A DNA stretch of 64,000 nucleotides, taken from NCBI GenBank assembly GCA_030374805.1, contig JARGSG010000012.1:620001-684000 (forward strand). The letters run 5' to 3'. A program made the position numbers and the translations under genes. The DNA is from Gracilaria gracilis (taxonomy: Eukaryota > Rhodophyta > Florideophyceae > Gracilariales > Gracilariaceae). The notes below the pieces were generated by a model, which worked only from the letters and a program-made list of their open reading frames with translations, searched no databases and had not been told where the DNA came from. Below, one piece after another: positions 19,432 to 30,100 of the stretch (its first letter is position 1; each line of letters opens with the position of its first letter).

Positions 19432-19944
19432 ATGCCCGATAAGCTTCTTTCAACTGCCGGCCCCAAACTGCCTGCCTCCGACGACTCGCTCAGCGACGTG
19501 CACAGCGTTCAGAGCCTGTCGCAGTTGCCAACCGCCGCCAAGCCGCAGCTGCCGCAGCTGCCGCAATCGCCGGCCGGCCGCACGGAACACAGCGCCGTCA
19601 CCTCATCGTCGTCCTCGTCGTCCTCCTCCTCGTCATCGCCGTCCACCGCCGCCACAGCGCAAAGAGATGCCGCCGCCGCCGCCCCCGCCCCCGCCTCATG
19701 GAGCGTGTGGGATGTCACGCCCGTCGTGCAGGCGGTGCACTCACTGTTTGAAAGCGACGCTGTGCTGAGCGCGCACACGCGCACTGTGCCCAACAAGGCG
19801 CGCAGGCGGAGTAAGGATGGCCGCCTTTCGACGAGCGTGAATGAGGCTAATGTTATTCGCACCGCCGATTTGATTGACCCGTTGCAACTTATGGAGGTGC
19901 TCAATGGAAAGAGATGTGACGCTGTGCCTCATCCGCTGCTTTAG
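19432..19944 (+). CDS. Ser-rich hypothetical protein
   Basis: From ATG at 19432 the product has 170 residues. It starts MPDKLLSTAGPKLPASDDSL, has a Gln/Pro/Leu patch and a run of twelve serines (TCx codons, about 19605-19640). A better-structured C-terminal part follows: SWSVWDVTPVVQAVHSLFES and later IRTADLIDPLQLMEVLNGKR. The frame is open upstream of this ATG without another ATG before it. I recognise no family. The C-terminal half has normal amino-acid composition and looks genuinely coding. Base composition drops from very GC-rich to ordinary at about 19830. Confidence 0.55.
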   Translation: MPDKLLSTAGPKLPASDDSLSDVHSVQSLSQLPTAAKPQLPQLPQSPAGRTEHSAVTSSSSSSSSSSSSPSTAATAQRDAAAAAPAPASWSVWDVTPVVQAVHSLFESDAVLSAHTRTVPNKARRRSKDGRLSTSVNEANVIRTADLIDPLQLMEVLNGKRCDAVPHPLL

Positions 19945-21231
19945 ATGCTCATGTCACAAACTTTTCTTCATAACACCCTCAATAACTCTTCAACTTTTGC
20001 ATACTAAGTAGCTAATCAACGGAGCACTCGCATACCATTTTTTACCATATAAACAACAACTTTAACACCCTCACACTTGCACACGCCCATCATACCTTAC
20101 CAGGAAAACAAACTGCCGATACACTTGTCTCAGAATCTCAACTTGAGATGGTGTCAAGCCATCAATCAAGCACACCATTCGCGAAAAATCTCTTTCCATC
20201 ATGAACAAAAGTGTACAAGGGAAAACGCTAACTTATATGCAGAACGCGCTTTGTAACTTGACCTTACATGACAAAATCAAACCTTCTCGCAGTACGGTGT
20301 GTGTCAACACAATCACTGTCAAGCTGTAACTTATCAACCGTCTCCGCACTGCTCTGCAAAAGTGGTCGGCTGCCAGCGTTCCTCACATCTCGCCTTACAT
20401 CCGCATCGCGCGCGCCTTTCAAACTGTACAAACATGTGCGAGCAAGCATCACTTCCTGCCGCTCAGAAAGCTACCACAGTATAAGTGTACTCTGTATGCC
20501 CAACCACGTTCTTTTACAACAGTGTTCTCGTGCGGGAAGCCCAAATCGTGTGCATCACCAACTGCGCATGTTCCGCCTTCTACGTACCTAAGGTAATCTG
20601 CAGTTTTTAAAACTGCACAGGGGTAGCTTTAACGCTAGTCATGTACTGCCCGTTTCCGATAGTGTGAAGCGCATGCGCTATCCATCAGGATGATCCTGCC
20701 TTGTATGAATTGCAAGGCAATATGCAGTAGATACGACGCGGAACGATGATTAGAACTGCCGCAGTTGCGATTCCATTCGAAATCGACAGGTGAGCTGTTC
20801 CGTGTTCAAGGCCGCTTGCCTTCGGGATTGCAAAAGATGACGCGTTCACCATCAGCAAAGGCGCCAGACTCAACGGGAACTGCTATGTAATCCACCAGCC
20901 TACGGCATTGGTGTCTACTCAGCGCTTGCGCTAACCAGGGATTTGTATGAGGTTCCGACGGTAGGAAAGGTATCTGGTAGATACGCTATATAAAGTTATA
21001 CTGTATATCAACCGTTTGCCCAATGAATAAAAAAAGAGCCGGATCGGCCGTCCGGCCCCGGCCCCGTTCCGGCGATTATCCATATCCGTATCAGCACCTC
21101 GCTCGTCGCCCATCAACTTGATCTGGCCCTGTTCGCGCAAGTTGCTGACGCATCCTCCTGCAGAGCTACCCCGCTGCGTCCCAATCTCGCCGTCGTCTCG
21201 CCTCTCACCGCCGACAACCATCGCTTCCAAA
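19945..21231. other. Intergenic region upstream of dapA
   Basis: About 1.3 kb of ordinary composition. Short frames (20264-20591, 20685-20873) show nothing recognisable. The right end holds a TATA box. Confidence 0.4.
20987..20995 (+). promoter_or_regulatory. TATA box, probably of dapA
   Basis: TATATAAAG, 237 nt upstream of the chosen dapA ATG. A canonical core promoter sequence. Confidence 0.5.
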
Positions 21232-22278
21232 ATGGTGTCCCCCGCCTTCACATCTCCGCTGCCAATATTCTCACCCTCCTGTCCCAGGCAACTGACATGC
21301 GCGCCCCGCATGGTCGCCGCGCGCACCTCGCCGACCCCGGCAGACACGCCGCTGTCCACCACCTCCACTGCTCCCGCCGATGCCGCTCTGCACCCTTATT
21401 TCGGGCGTGTCATCACTGCGATGGTCACTCCGTTCAAACGCAACTCATCCGAGGTCGATTACAACACCGCCGAGCAACTTGCATCGCATCTGGTTTCGTT
21501 CGGCTCTGATGCGCTTTTAATTGCGGGCACCACAGGAGAATCTCCCACTTTGACGTGGTCCGAACAGTACGAACTCTTCACCGTCATTCGAAATGCCGTT
21601 GGCGATCGAACCAAACTTATTGCCGGCGCTGGGTCAAACTCTACGGCAGAGGCCATTGAAGCTACACGTCGGGCTAGCAAGCTTGGTTTCGATGGCACTT
21701 TACAGGTTGTTCCATACTACAACAAGCCGCCACAAGAGGGTATGTATCAACACTTTGCACAGATTGCAAAAGCAGAACCAGATCTTCCTGTCATGTTATA
21801 CAACATTCCATCCCGAACCGGTGCCAACATGCTCCCGGAGACCATTTCAAGACTATCTCAGATCAATAACATCATCGCTCTGAAACAGGCTACCGCCAAT
21901 ATGGATGAGCTACAAGCTGTGCTAGCAACTACTGCGCCGGATTTCCATATCTATTCTGGCGATGATTCACTCACGCTGCCGTTTCTTAGCATGGGCGCTT
22001 CCGGTGTTGTCAGCGTCGCGAGCCACTTTGTTGGTCCGCAGATACAACGTCTCGTCAAATCGTACATTGAAGGGGAAGTCTCAACAGCTACTGAGATTCA
22101 CATGCATTACGCCAAGTTGTTTTCGGATCTGTTCTGTATGACCAATCCAATACCAACGAAGACCGCTCTTCGTCTGCTCGGATGGAATGTCGGAGGCTGT
22201 CGACTTCCGCTCGTCGATGCCACTCCTGAAGTCGAGCAACGTCTTGCGCAATTGTTAGGCGAACTAGGATTACTATGA
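21232..22278 (+). CDS. dapA: 4-hydroxy-tetrahydrodipicolinate synthase, plastid
   Basis: This enzyme condenses pyruvate with aspartate semialdehyde, the first step of lysine synthesis by the diaminopimelate route, in the plastid. From ATG 21232 it has 348 residues. About 50 Ser/Thr/Pro-rich residues serve as a likely transit peptide, then the TIM barrel begins at HPYFGRVITAMVTPF. Key motifs are AGTTGESPTL (pyruvate-binding Thr pair), VVPYYNKPPQEG (catalytic Tyr), YNIPSRTGANM, and IALKQATAN with the Schiff-base lysine. GDDSLTLPFLSMGASGVVSV completes the pattern. The frame extends upstream to 21118 without an ATG. The FHA protein gene is convergent, with 58 nt between stops. Confidence 0.95.
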   Translation: MVSPAFTSPLPIFSPSCPRQLTCAPRMVAARTSPTPADTPLSTTSTAPADAALHPYFGRVITAMVTPFKRNSSEVDYNTAEQLASHLVSFGSDALLIAGTTGESPTLTWSEQYELFTVIRNAVGDRTKLIAGAGSNSTAEAIEATRRASKLGFDGTLQVVPYYNKPPQEGMYQHFAQIAKAEPDLPVMLYNIPSRTGANMLPETISRLSQINNIIALKQATANMDELQAVLATTAPDFHIYSGDDSLTLPFLSMGASGVVSVASHFVGPQIQRLVKSYIEGEVSTATEIHMHYAKLFSDLFCMTNPIPTKTALRLLGWNVGGCRLPLVDATPEVEQRLAQLLGELGLL

Positions 22279-22336
22279 TAGGTTCTCAGCGTTTAACTAC
22301 TAAACCATTTCGTTTACATATGCATCCCAAACAGAG

Positions 22337-24844
22337 CTAGTCGCTTCCACTCTCGGTCTCCGTAGCATATGCTGTTGCAAATTCTCGCGAAGCATCGTTC
22401 TCTTTTTCTTCCTCATCCTCTGTAGACTCCGCTGCCCTCGCCCTCGCCCTCGCCCTCGCCTCTTGTTCCTGGTCATATCGCGCCTGTTCAATTCGCGCCT
22501 GTTCCATTATTCGTTCCCCTTCATCGGTATCTACCAATTCATATTCCAACTCCTCACCATCGTCATCGTCATCCTCTTCTTCTATCAGTACATCATCCCA
22601 ATCCGTTTCCACTTGCTGACCAGTGTCACTCTCTTCCATAGGGGGAGTCAGCAATCCACCATGGAGATCCTCCGTATACGTGTTCTGCATCATCTTGCGC
22701 TTCTCCTTCCTTCTCTCGTTCTTCCTCATCGCCTTGTGTCGTTTGGCAAGTTTCTTCTCTTCTGAGGCGACCATATTTGCTAAATCCCTCACCCGCTTCA
22801 TCACAGCGGTACCTGTCGGTTGGACGCGATACGAAGGCTCATCGTTGTTGCGAATCATTTCACGCATTTCTTCAAAAGCTTCCAGTTCAGGGTCTTGCCA
22901 GATTTCGTTCCACTGATTAACGCCATGAAACGAAACGCCCTTCATTAGAGCTTCATCATGAAATCCTTGCTGCCACCATTTGGGCATCTCCTTCACTCGC
23001 TCATTGCCCATATTCCGCAGTCGATTCAGCACCGCTTGTCCCGCCTCACCATCCATCTGTTTCGCTGCTTCATGAATACCCATTCGAACTCTTAGCTTCT
23101 GAGCAGTAACCAGGCCAAGAAGCTTATTTTCCTTCATCTTCTTGTCATCATCTTCATCGTCACTGGGTCCGTATATTCCACTTTCACGCTTCTTCTGTCG
23201 TGATTTAGCCGTATTCACGCAAACAATGCAAATACACCCCTTTCTGTGTTTCGTTCGCGGACCTTTTCTCTTCTTTTCTTGTTCTTCGTAATCTAGCAAG
23301 ATATGAACATCGACCATAAAGCGTCGATAGTGCTCTGTTATGGCACTGTCATCTCTTTGTTTCAGGGGAGCAATTCGACGGAAACGACCCCAATCGAATT
23401 TGGTTATCGCACCATTTGCGTCGTAGATTGGAACGACTCCAAGCGCAAATAGAGCTCTGGTAAAGTCACCTTTTTCCTTCTTACTCCATTCGTCAGAGGA
23501 ATCATACTCATCAACAGAATCTTCTGCGTTGCGACCCTTCTTCCGGCGTTTCTTTTTCGATTGCCCTTCCGCCTTTCCTCCTGTGTGCTTGCGCTTCTTT
23601 GACGGAGGGGGGAAGAACATGGGATTGTATTGAGGTTCTTTTAGGATTTCGAACGATGACTCTTCTTCTTCACTTTCTGACTCCGTTTCAGCCTCTTCAA
23701 CGATCTCTGCCGCACCGCGATTGACTCTGGGCTCCTTTGAGAACTTGCTCCCCGCGTCCCTTCTCTCATGCGCGTCCACCATTCTCGCATTCTTCGTCTC
23801 AGCTGCTGTTAAACCACGTGTGCTCCATGAACGACGTCCCCGACCTCGTCTTCCTCTCCCGCTGCCTCGATACCTTCTTTTCCCGGCAGACTGACTAACT
23901 GTCTTTGAATGCTCCACGATGGTACGGGCAGCAATAATTCGCTTCTCGAGCAGCTCAATGTTGTTAATACAAAACGTTGTGTCAATTGGTAGTAGAAAGT
24001 GTAACGTACACTCCCCAATAACAAAAAGACTCCTTCTCCTTAGAGGCAGGGACACCGAAGATGAGTATAAAGGAGAACCATTGACAAGAATTGGAATGCG
24101 TGAACGGCAGTCAATCTTCCAGCATTGTCTTCGGTGATCCCACCAAACGGTGGCATGAAGTCTGGAAACATACCGTGCTTCTGACTTAATTTGACAGTCT
24201 GCACCGAAGCCCAATCTGCCGATGCTAATAGAACGCTTCCGAACAAGATAATCCACTGCGCCCTTGCCAGTGCCCATGATACGAGCATACCCAATTGAAC
24301 CCATGTCAACGCCGTGTGATTCCATAAGCTTTGTAGCCTTCTGAAGAATTGGGTTCGTTTCAAGCTCGCTGGGCTTCTTGACAGGGGTCTTCTCTTCCTC
24401 TGTTTCGTTCTCTGTCTCGTTCTCCCCGTATCCCCGGTAGTCATAGTAAGTGGCTGGACTTTCCCTCTCGTACACGCCACCGTCTTCTTCTTCCGTTAGA
24501 AGACGGTCTTGATCATTTTGGTTCTCTTCATCCTCAGATTCGCTCACAGTAGCTTCATTTTGTTCTCTATGCTCGGCTTCACTACGCGCATCTTCGTTTC
24601 CCCTTTTCCTAACTGTTGTCGGTTCTATATCAGGGGGCACATCCGAGTAGTTGCCGTCACTCCATTCCTGATATTCATCTTGACTCCGATCCTCTCTTGA
24701 AGGTTCACCGCCTTGATGATAGGAGTTCTCCTCGTTTCCATTCTGTTGCTCCTCGGTTGTCTCTACAGAATAGCGTGAATCAGAATACTCTGAGGAGCTC
24801 GGACTGGTATTTGCTCGCTTACGGCCACCTCCACGGGGATTCAT
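22337..24844 (-). CDS. FHA-domain nuclear protein with SANT-like regions
   Basis: This is an 835-residue, highly charged protein. The N-terminus (1-165) is acidic and Ser-rich. Residues 187-285 form an FHA phosphothreonine-binding domain of the Fhl1/FHA2 kind: YLVRKRSISIGR (199-210), RYVSRLHATVWW (224-235) with the key S-x-x-H, and LVNGSPL (253-259). An RG-rich patch (KRRYRGSGRGRRGRGRRSW) and basic nuclear-localisation-like stretches follow. Later come KGDFTRALFALGVVPIYD with FDWGRFRRIAPL, and PKWWQQGFHDEALMKGVSFH, which resemble the SANT/SLIDE-like segments found C-terminal in CHD remodellers, but no helicase is present. A short CxCxxC cluster (HRKGCICIVC) could bind zinc. The tail is very acidic. 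Likely a chromatin or transcription factor. Confidence 0.78.
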   Translation of the reverse strand: MNPRGGGRKRANTSPSSSEYSDSRYSVETTEEQQNGNEENSYHQGGEPSREDRSQDEYQEWSDGNYSDVPPDIEPTTVRKRGNEDARSEAEHREQNEATVSESEDEENQNDQDRLLTEEEDGGVYERESPATYYDYRGYGENETENETEEEKTPVKKPSELETNPILQKATKLMESHGVDMGSIGYARIMGTGKGAVDYLVRKRSISIGRLGFGADCQIKSEARYVSRLHATVWWDHRRQCWKIDCRSRIPILVNGSPLYSSSVSLPLRRRSLFVIGECTLHFLLPIDTTFCINNIELLEKRIIAARTIVEHSKTVSQSAGKRRYRGSGRGRRGRGRRSWSTRGLTAAETKNARMVDAHERRDAGSKFSKEPRVNRGAAEIVEEAETESESEEEESSFEILKEPQYNPMFFPPPSKKRKHTGGKAEGQSKKKRRKKGRNAEDSVDEYDSSDEWSKKEKGDFTRALFALGVVPIYDANGAITKFDWGRFRRIAPLKQRDDSAITEHYRRFMVDVHILLDYEEQEKKRKGPRTKHRKGCICIVCVNTAKSRQKKRESGIYGPSDDEDDDKKMKENKLLGLVTAQKLRVRMGIHEAAKQMDGEAGQAVLNRLRNMGNERVKEMPKWWQQGFHDEALMKGVSFHGVNQWNEIWQDPELEAFEEMREMIRNNDEPSYRVQPTGTAVMKRVRDLANMVASEEKKLAKRHKAMRKNERRKEKRKMMQNTYTEDLHGGLLTPPMEESDTGQQVETDWDDVLIEEEDDDDDGEELEYELVDTDEGERIMEQARIEQARYDQEQEARARARARAAESTEDEEEKENDASREFATAYATETESGSD

Positions 24845-27049
24845 CCTTTCTGTCCAAAGGGAACGAATTCAGTGGTATCCGTTCGGGAGGAGGGAAAAAG
24901 CTGATGTAGTCTGCGCCTAGTTTAGGGCGTTTCCTGCTCATGCGCGTCCGCAGGTAGTGGTGATTGGAAATAGACTGGGGTGGTTTCACATTCGACAATT
25001 CAAGACTCGACGCAAGGGCGCATGCTGATTTATTTGACGAACAAGGTGGGCAAGCTATGGGGGCATGGTCAGGGATAAGCTTCCTAGGCCACTTACTTCA
25101 AATTGCTGTGAACGACGCCGACAGCGCCAACTTTTTATCCGTGAAATGAGAACATTTCTGCTTCTCCGGGACGATGAACGAACGCTTCAAAATATCGATT
25201 TTGGATTCTTGGCAAATTGTCCCACGTCACATCAACATTTCGAAGTCACGGCCTTCAGCCTGTAGGAACACAACTCGGTGGAAGGTTGTGCGTCTATGTG
25301 GCAGTAGCGGTTCTCAAGCTCTTGATTGAAATGAAATTGGTGTGAAGGATACCGTATGAGCGCTGGTTCAAGGAACCTAGGAGCCTAGGAGGTCAAAAGT
25401 TGCAAACCCCTTTCATGACTGACTGCTTCACGAATCCGTAGACAATCCTGAAAGTCTGGCCAGAAAGTACGTTTCGAAAGCCCTGAATTCAAGGGTGTTC
25501 ACCATGAACAAAGTAACCGAACAAGAATTCTGGCGCGCATTGCCCGTCCCCCATTTCGTGAGCTTTTGTTGACATGTGTGGGTCAGAGTTTTAAAGTGAT
25601 GAGATAAGGTCCTACGATGGGTAGCGTTAACGCTAACCTTCACTCCTACCTATTGCTTTGAGGACACCGCATCACAATCAATGCGTAGGAAGTGAGACAA
25701 TATCAAATATCTTTTTCATGACACTCGTTTTCTCTTGTCAAAGTATCGCATAAACGCAGACTCGTAGGTTTAGCCATCGATCTCTTCCTCCAAAGACGCA
25801 ACTTACGTTTTGAGTATAACCTTTCAGGGAGTAAATCTGACTAAGGTTGTTTCTAAAGATATTTAAGAGCTACGTCGAAGCACTCTACCAACAAATTCGG
25901 TTTTTGGCTTCTGTCACGAGAAGAAACCTCAACTAGTGTCTGCCTTCTAGGAAAAGTGTTTGGAAGGATCGAGCGCTCACAGTTTACCCTACCAGCTAGA
26001 ACACCACACTTCCAGTTCATGGAAAGACGCCTTCTTGACATATCTTGCTTCGAAATGTGTGTCAACTGTGGTTTAAAGATAAATAAACATATCTTTTACG
26101 GGTGTACTTACGCTATACTAGTACGCAGCACAGAGCGTTGCTCAATAAAGAAAGGCACAACCACTAGGAAAAACATCATCTTATATGAACACCAAAGTGT
26201 GGTTCGCATACTTGTATAGAGTAGACAACAGTTGAAATGATTGAGCAGTGACAGTCGAAGTGTTGGCCTTCTTTGGAAAGAGGGCTATATGTAGGTATGA
26301 TAGTATAGCTTTCCCACTGTTTGGAAATGGGAAGCAGCGGGCTACACTAAAAAAGAAGTAGAAGATACTTGTATATGGAGAACTCAGGTAAAAGGCTTGC
26401 TTTTATCTGAGTGGAAGATCTGAAGGCCTTTAAACAACTGCAAGTCAATTTTATCCATTGTCCTAAGGGTAGTTTCTGTTAACTACCAACGGTACCTTCT
26501 AGTAGTCAATGAGCGCCAGCAGTTTCGTGGTCAACAGGACCTGTGTCCCCTGCCAAGGGGAAAGCAATCAGAACAAAAGCTGTATTGACGAAAATGTGCA
26601 GTAATGCCGTGAGCAGATTCAAGTTGAATATGCTGCTCGCTTCCTTCTCATGATCGGGATAAGATACTGAGATATTAAGCTGCGACGGGCGGAATCGCTT
26701 GAAGGAAGCCATTACTTCCCACAACGGAATTCAATTCCGAACGCAATCAAGTCTGAAGGGTCCAGACTGAACTGATTAGTTTCTCTCTCTCCTTCCGTCT
26801 CTTGTCCACGATATCCTTTTCAACACCAGGGCGGCTTCACATTCGCTTTTATTTTGTCTGGTCGGTGATGACTGGATTCTTGGTATGGAAGCAACCACTA
26901 CATAAAGGTAAAAACATGCAGGCTCAACATAAATCCGCGACTTGCGGGTTCGTCGTTCGTGCCATGTTTGGGTTCACATTTTAAATTTAAAATTCAAACA
27001 GGAAATATCCTGGTTCATCTCTCGTTCTCCCCTGAACCATGCCTGACCA
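24845..27049. other. 2.2-kb intergenic region, no gene seen
   Basis: This is the divergent spacer between the FHA protein gene and SMC4. No frame on either strand carries recognisable motifs. An AT-rich island at about 26977-26997 (TTTTAAATTTAAAATTC) precedes SMC4 and may be its core promoter. The size is large for this gene-dense window, so it may hide decayed mobile DNA. Confidence 0.4.
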
Positions 27050-27166
27050 ATGCAACCCTGCTTCTCGGTTGGCTACAGACTCTGTAGTACAGAGGCTCCT
27101 TCCCGCCCTCTCGTTTCCCAGCGCAGCTCGCGAACCCAAGAACACGAACTACGGTTTTCCGTCAAT

Positions 27167-30100
27167 ATGTCGAATGAACCACAGCACAACTCCGAGGATG
27201 TCGGAGTCACGGAGCTGAACGAAAATGCAACCGATACCAAGTCACAAGACGAATACAACGAGCCTACACAAACCCCTCGGCCACCGGCAAAGAGTTCAAG
27301 CGAAGTACAGCAAAATGCACCGCGCTTGGCAATTCAGCGTCTAAGGTTGGAAAACTTTAAGTCGTATGGCGGGGTTGTTGACGTCGGTCCTTTCCACAAG
27401 TCGTTTTCGTCTATTGTAGGTCCAAATGGATCAGGAAAGAGCAACGTCATTGATGCCATGTTATTTGTGTTTGGGAGGCGTGCCAAGCAACTCAGGCATT
27501 CTAAGCTTTCAGAGTTGCTTCATCACTCAGCTACATATCCTAATGTACAGTCTGCCACTGTCACTGTTTTCTTTCACGATATCATTGATACGGGCAATGG
27601 CGACAATGACTTCGAGGTGGTTGATGGGTCCACTTTTACCGTTGCTCGGCGAGCGTTTCGCAATAACACGAGCAAGTACTACTTCAACGACCAGGAAGTG
27701 AAAATGTCTGAGGTGGTTGAACTCTTGAAATCTAAAGGAGTCGATCTCGATAACAATCGCTTTTTGATACTGCAAGGAGAAGTTGAGCAAATCGCAATGA
27801 TGAAACCGAAGGCACAAACCGCTCATGAGGATGGCTTGCTTGAATATCTCGAAGATATTATTGGTTCCAACAAGTACATCGAAAGGATTGAGACCTCAGC
27901 GAGCAGAGTGGAAGCCCTAAATGAAGAACGAGTTCACAAGATGAACCGTGTGAATGCGGTTGATTCAGAACGCCAAGCCTTGGAGAAAGCGAAGGTGGAA
28001 GCCGAGAACTACCTCGACAAAGAGAGGGAGCTTTTGCGGAAGAAGCTTCGATTGTCTAAGGCTCATCAGTATGACATTGGATCATCCTTGAAAGAAAACA
28101 AGGAAAAATGCCAGGAAGCGAGCAAAAAGGTCGAGGATTTCCGTTCTAGCGTGAAAGAAAAGGAGCAAAACGTAGCCTTTCTCGAGAACAGCTTTAACGA
28201 GACTCAAGAGAAGTCAGATGTTGCTGTCAAAGTAATGAACGACGCAAAGGAAAAGTACAGTGCGTTTGAACGCAAAGACATCAAGCTTCGTGAGGATATA
28301 AAAGCTGCAAAGGCGAATGAGAAAAAGCAGCTAGGCATCGTGCGATTGGAAACAAAACGTCGAGAAGAACACTCCGAAAAGCTAAAGCATTATCTTCGAG
28401 AGAAAGAAAGCCAGGAAGAAAAGATACCAGAAGTTGAAGATGCTCTCAAGAAAGCCCAGGCGAAGGTTGAAAAGATTCGTGACAAGGTGAAGGCCAAAAC
28501 TGAACCTATTCGAGAAAAGCTCGAGGCCAAACAGGAAGATTTGCTGCCTTTCTCCGAATCAGTTAATCAATGTCGAAAAGAACTTCAGATATCTCAGAAT
28601 GAACTCAAGCTCATTGTAGACAAGCTGGAAGCACCAAAAAAGAATCTTGAGGAATGTGAAGTCTCTTTAAATGTTATGGAGGAAGATCTCGAGAGGAGAA
28701 GACAGGCCTTATCTGACATGGGTGAGGAAATGAAATCTAATCAGAGAAGCATTCAAAACATGGACCATAATGTTGCGAGGCTTCAAAATCATTCCCGAAA
28801 GCTTTCTCAATCGTATTCTGGTATGCTTCGCAAAGTTGAAGAAGCTCGTGCCGCAAGGGAATTCTCCAACACAAGATCGAGATTACATACGGCTATTTTT
28901 GCTGCAGCCAAGAACGGGGAACTTCAAGGTGTTGTTGGTAGGCTAGGTGATCTTGCTACTGTTGATCCACAGTTCTCCACGGCTGTTGGAGCTGCTGCCG
29001 GAGCCACTCTTGATAACATTGTCGTTCATACAGCTGAGCAATCGCAAGCATGTATCCAATTCCTGCGCAGAGAAAATCTCGGCCGAGCAACTTTTGTCAT
29101 TCTCGAAAAGGTTGAGTATCTCAGGCGCTCGATTGACGCCTGGAGAAACTCTGACCGCCGAGCCGATGGGCCGAGACTATTCGACAAACTTCGTATTTCA
29201 AATCCACAACATGGTACAGCTTTGTATTATGCCTTACGCGATACTCTTGTCTCAGCATCCTTGGAGGAAGCGCGAAGAATGGCCTTCAAACCAACTCGGT
29301 TGAACCGAGTTGTTACGCTTGCAGGGGAATTGATTGAGTCATCCGGTGCTATGACTGGAGGCGGTCGTGGTCCCTCGCGGTACAAGCTCGGTTCGGGGCG
29401 TAGCGTCGAGGATGAAATGAGCTCAGAAGAGCTCAGCGACTTGACCGAAGGTCTTGAGTCTGTCAAGCAGCAGATACGTGAAGCTGACGAAGAAGTTCGA
29501 GCCTTAATGTGTAGCCGACAGGAAGCAATTGCGGATGCCGAACGGATCGAGATGAACTGCAAAAGAGCGGAACTTGAAGTCAAATCTCTCCACGAAAGAA
29601 TCACTTACATGAAGAACGACACCATTCCTTCTCTTCGAAATGCCATACAAGATATGCGTAAGGGCAGAGGCGGTAGTTCAAATTCTGAAGTTCAGAAGAG
29701 GAAGTTGTTAGAAACGACGGTTTCCAAAAACGAGGAAAACTTCAAGGCAGCTCGTGCATTGTGTGATGGGCTGGAAAATGAGATTGCCGAATTGCAGGAA
29801 CAAATCGTCACAGCCGGGGGGATCGAGATGAAGAATGCCAAGGAAGAAGTTGAGCGTCTTCGAAAGGAACTGGGCGATTTGCAAAGCATTGTTTCCACGA
29901 CAGCTTCAAGAGCTCATACAGCCGAGCAAGCCTCTGTTGCCGCCTCAGAGGCAGTGAAACAGGCCGAAACTGTGATTGTGACCATTAAATCAGATATCGA
30001 AAAGTTGCGTAGCGAGAAGGGTTCTATGACAGATGAAGCTGAGCTGGTCTTACAGAAGTACAAGGAGACTGTCGTGGTATATGAAGAATGGGCTGAAAAA

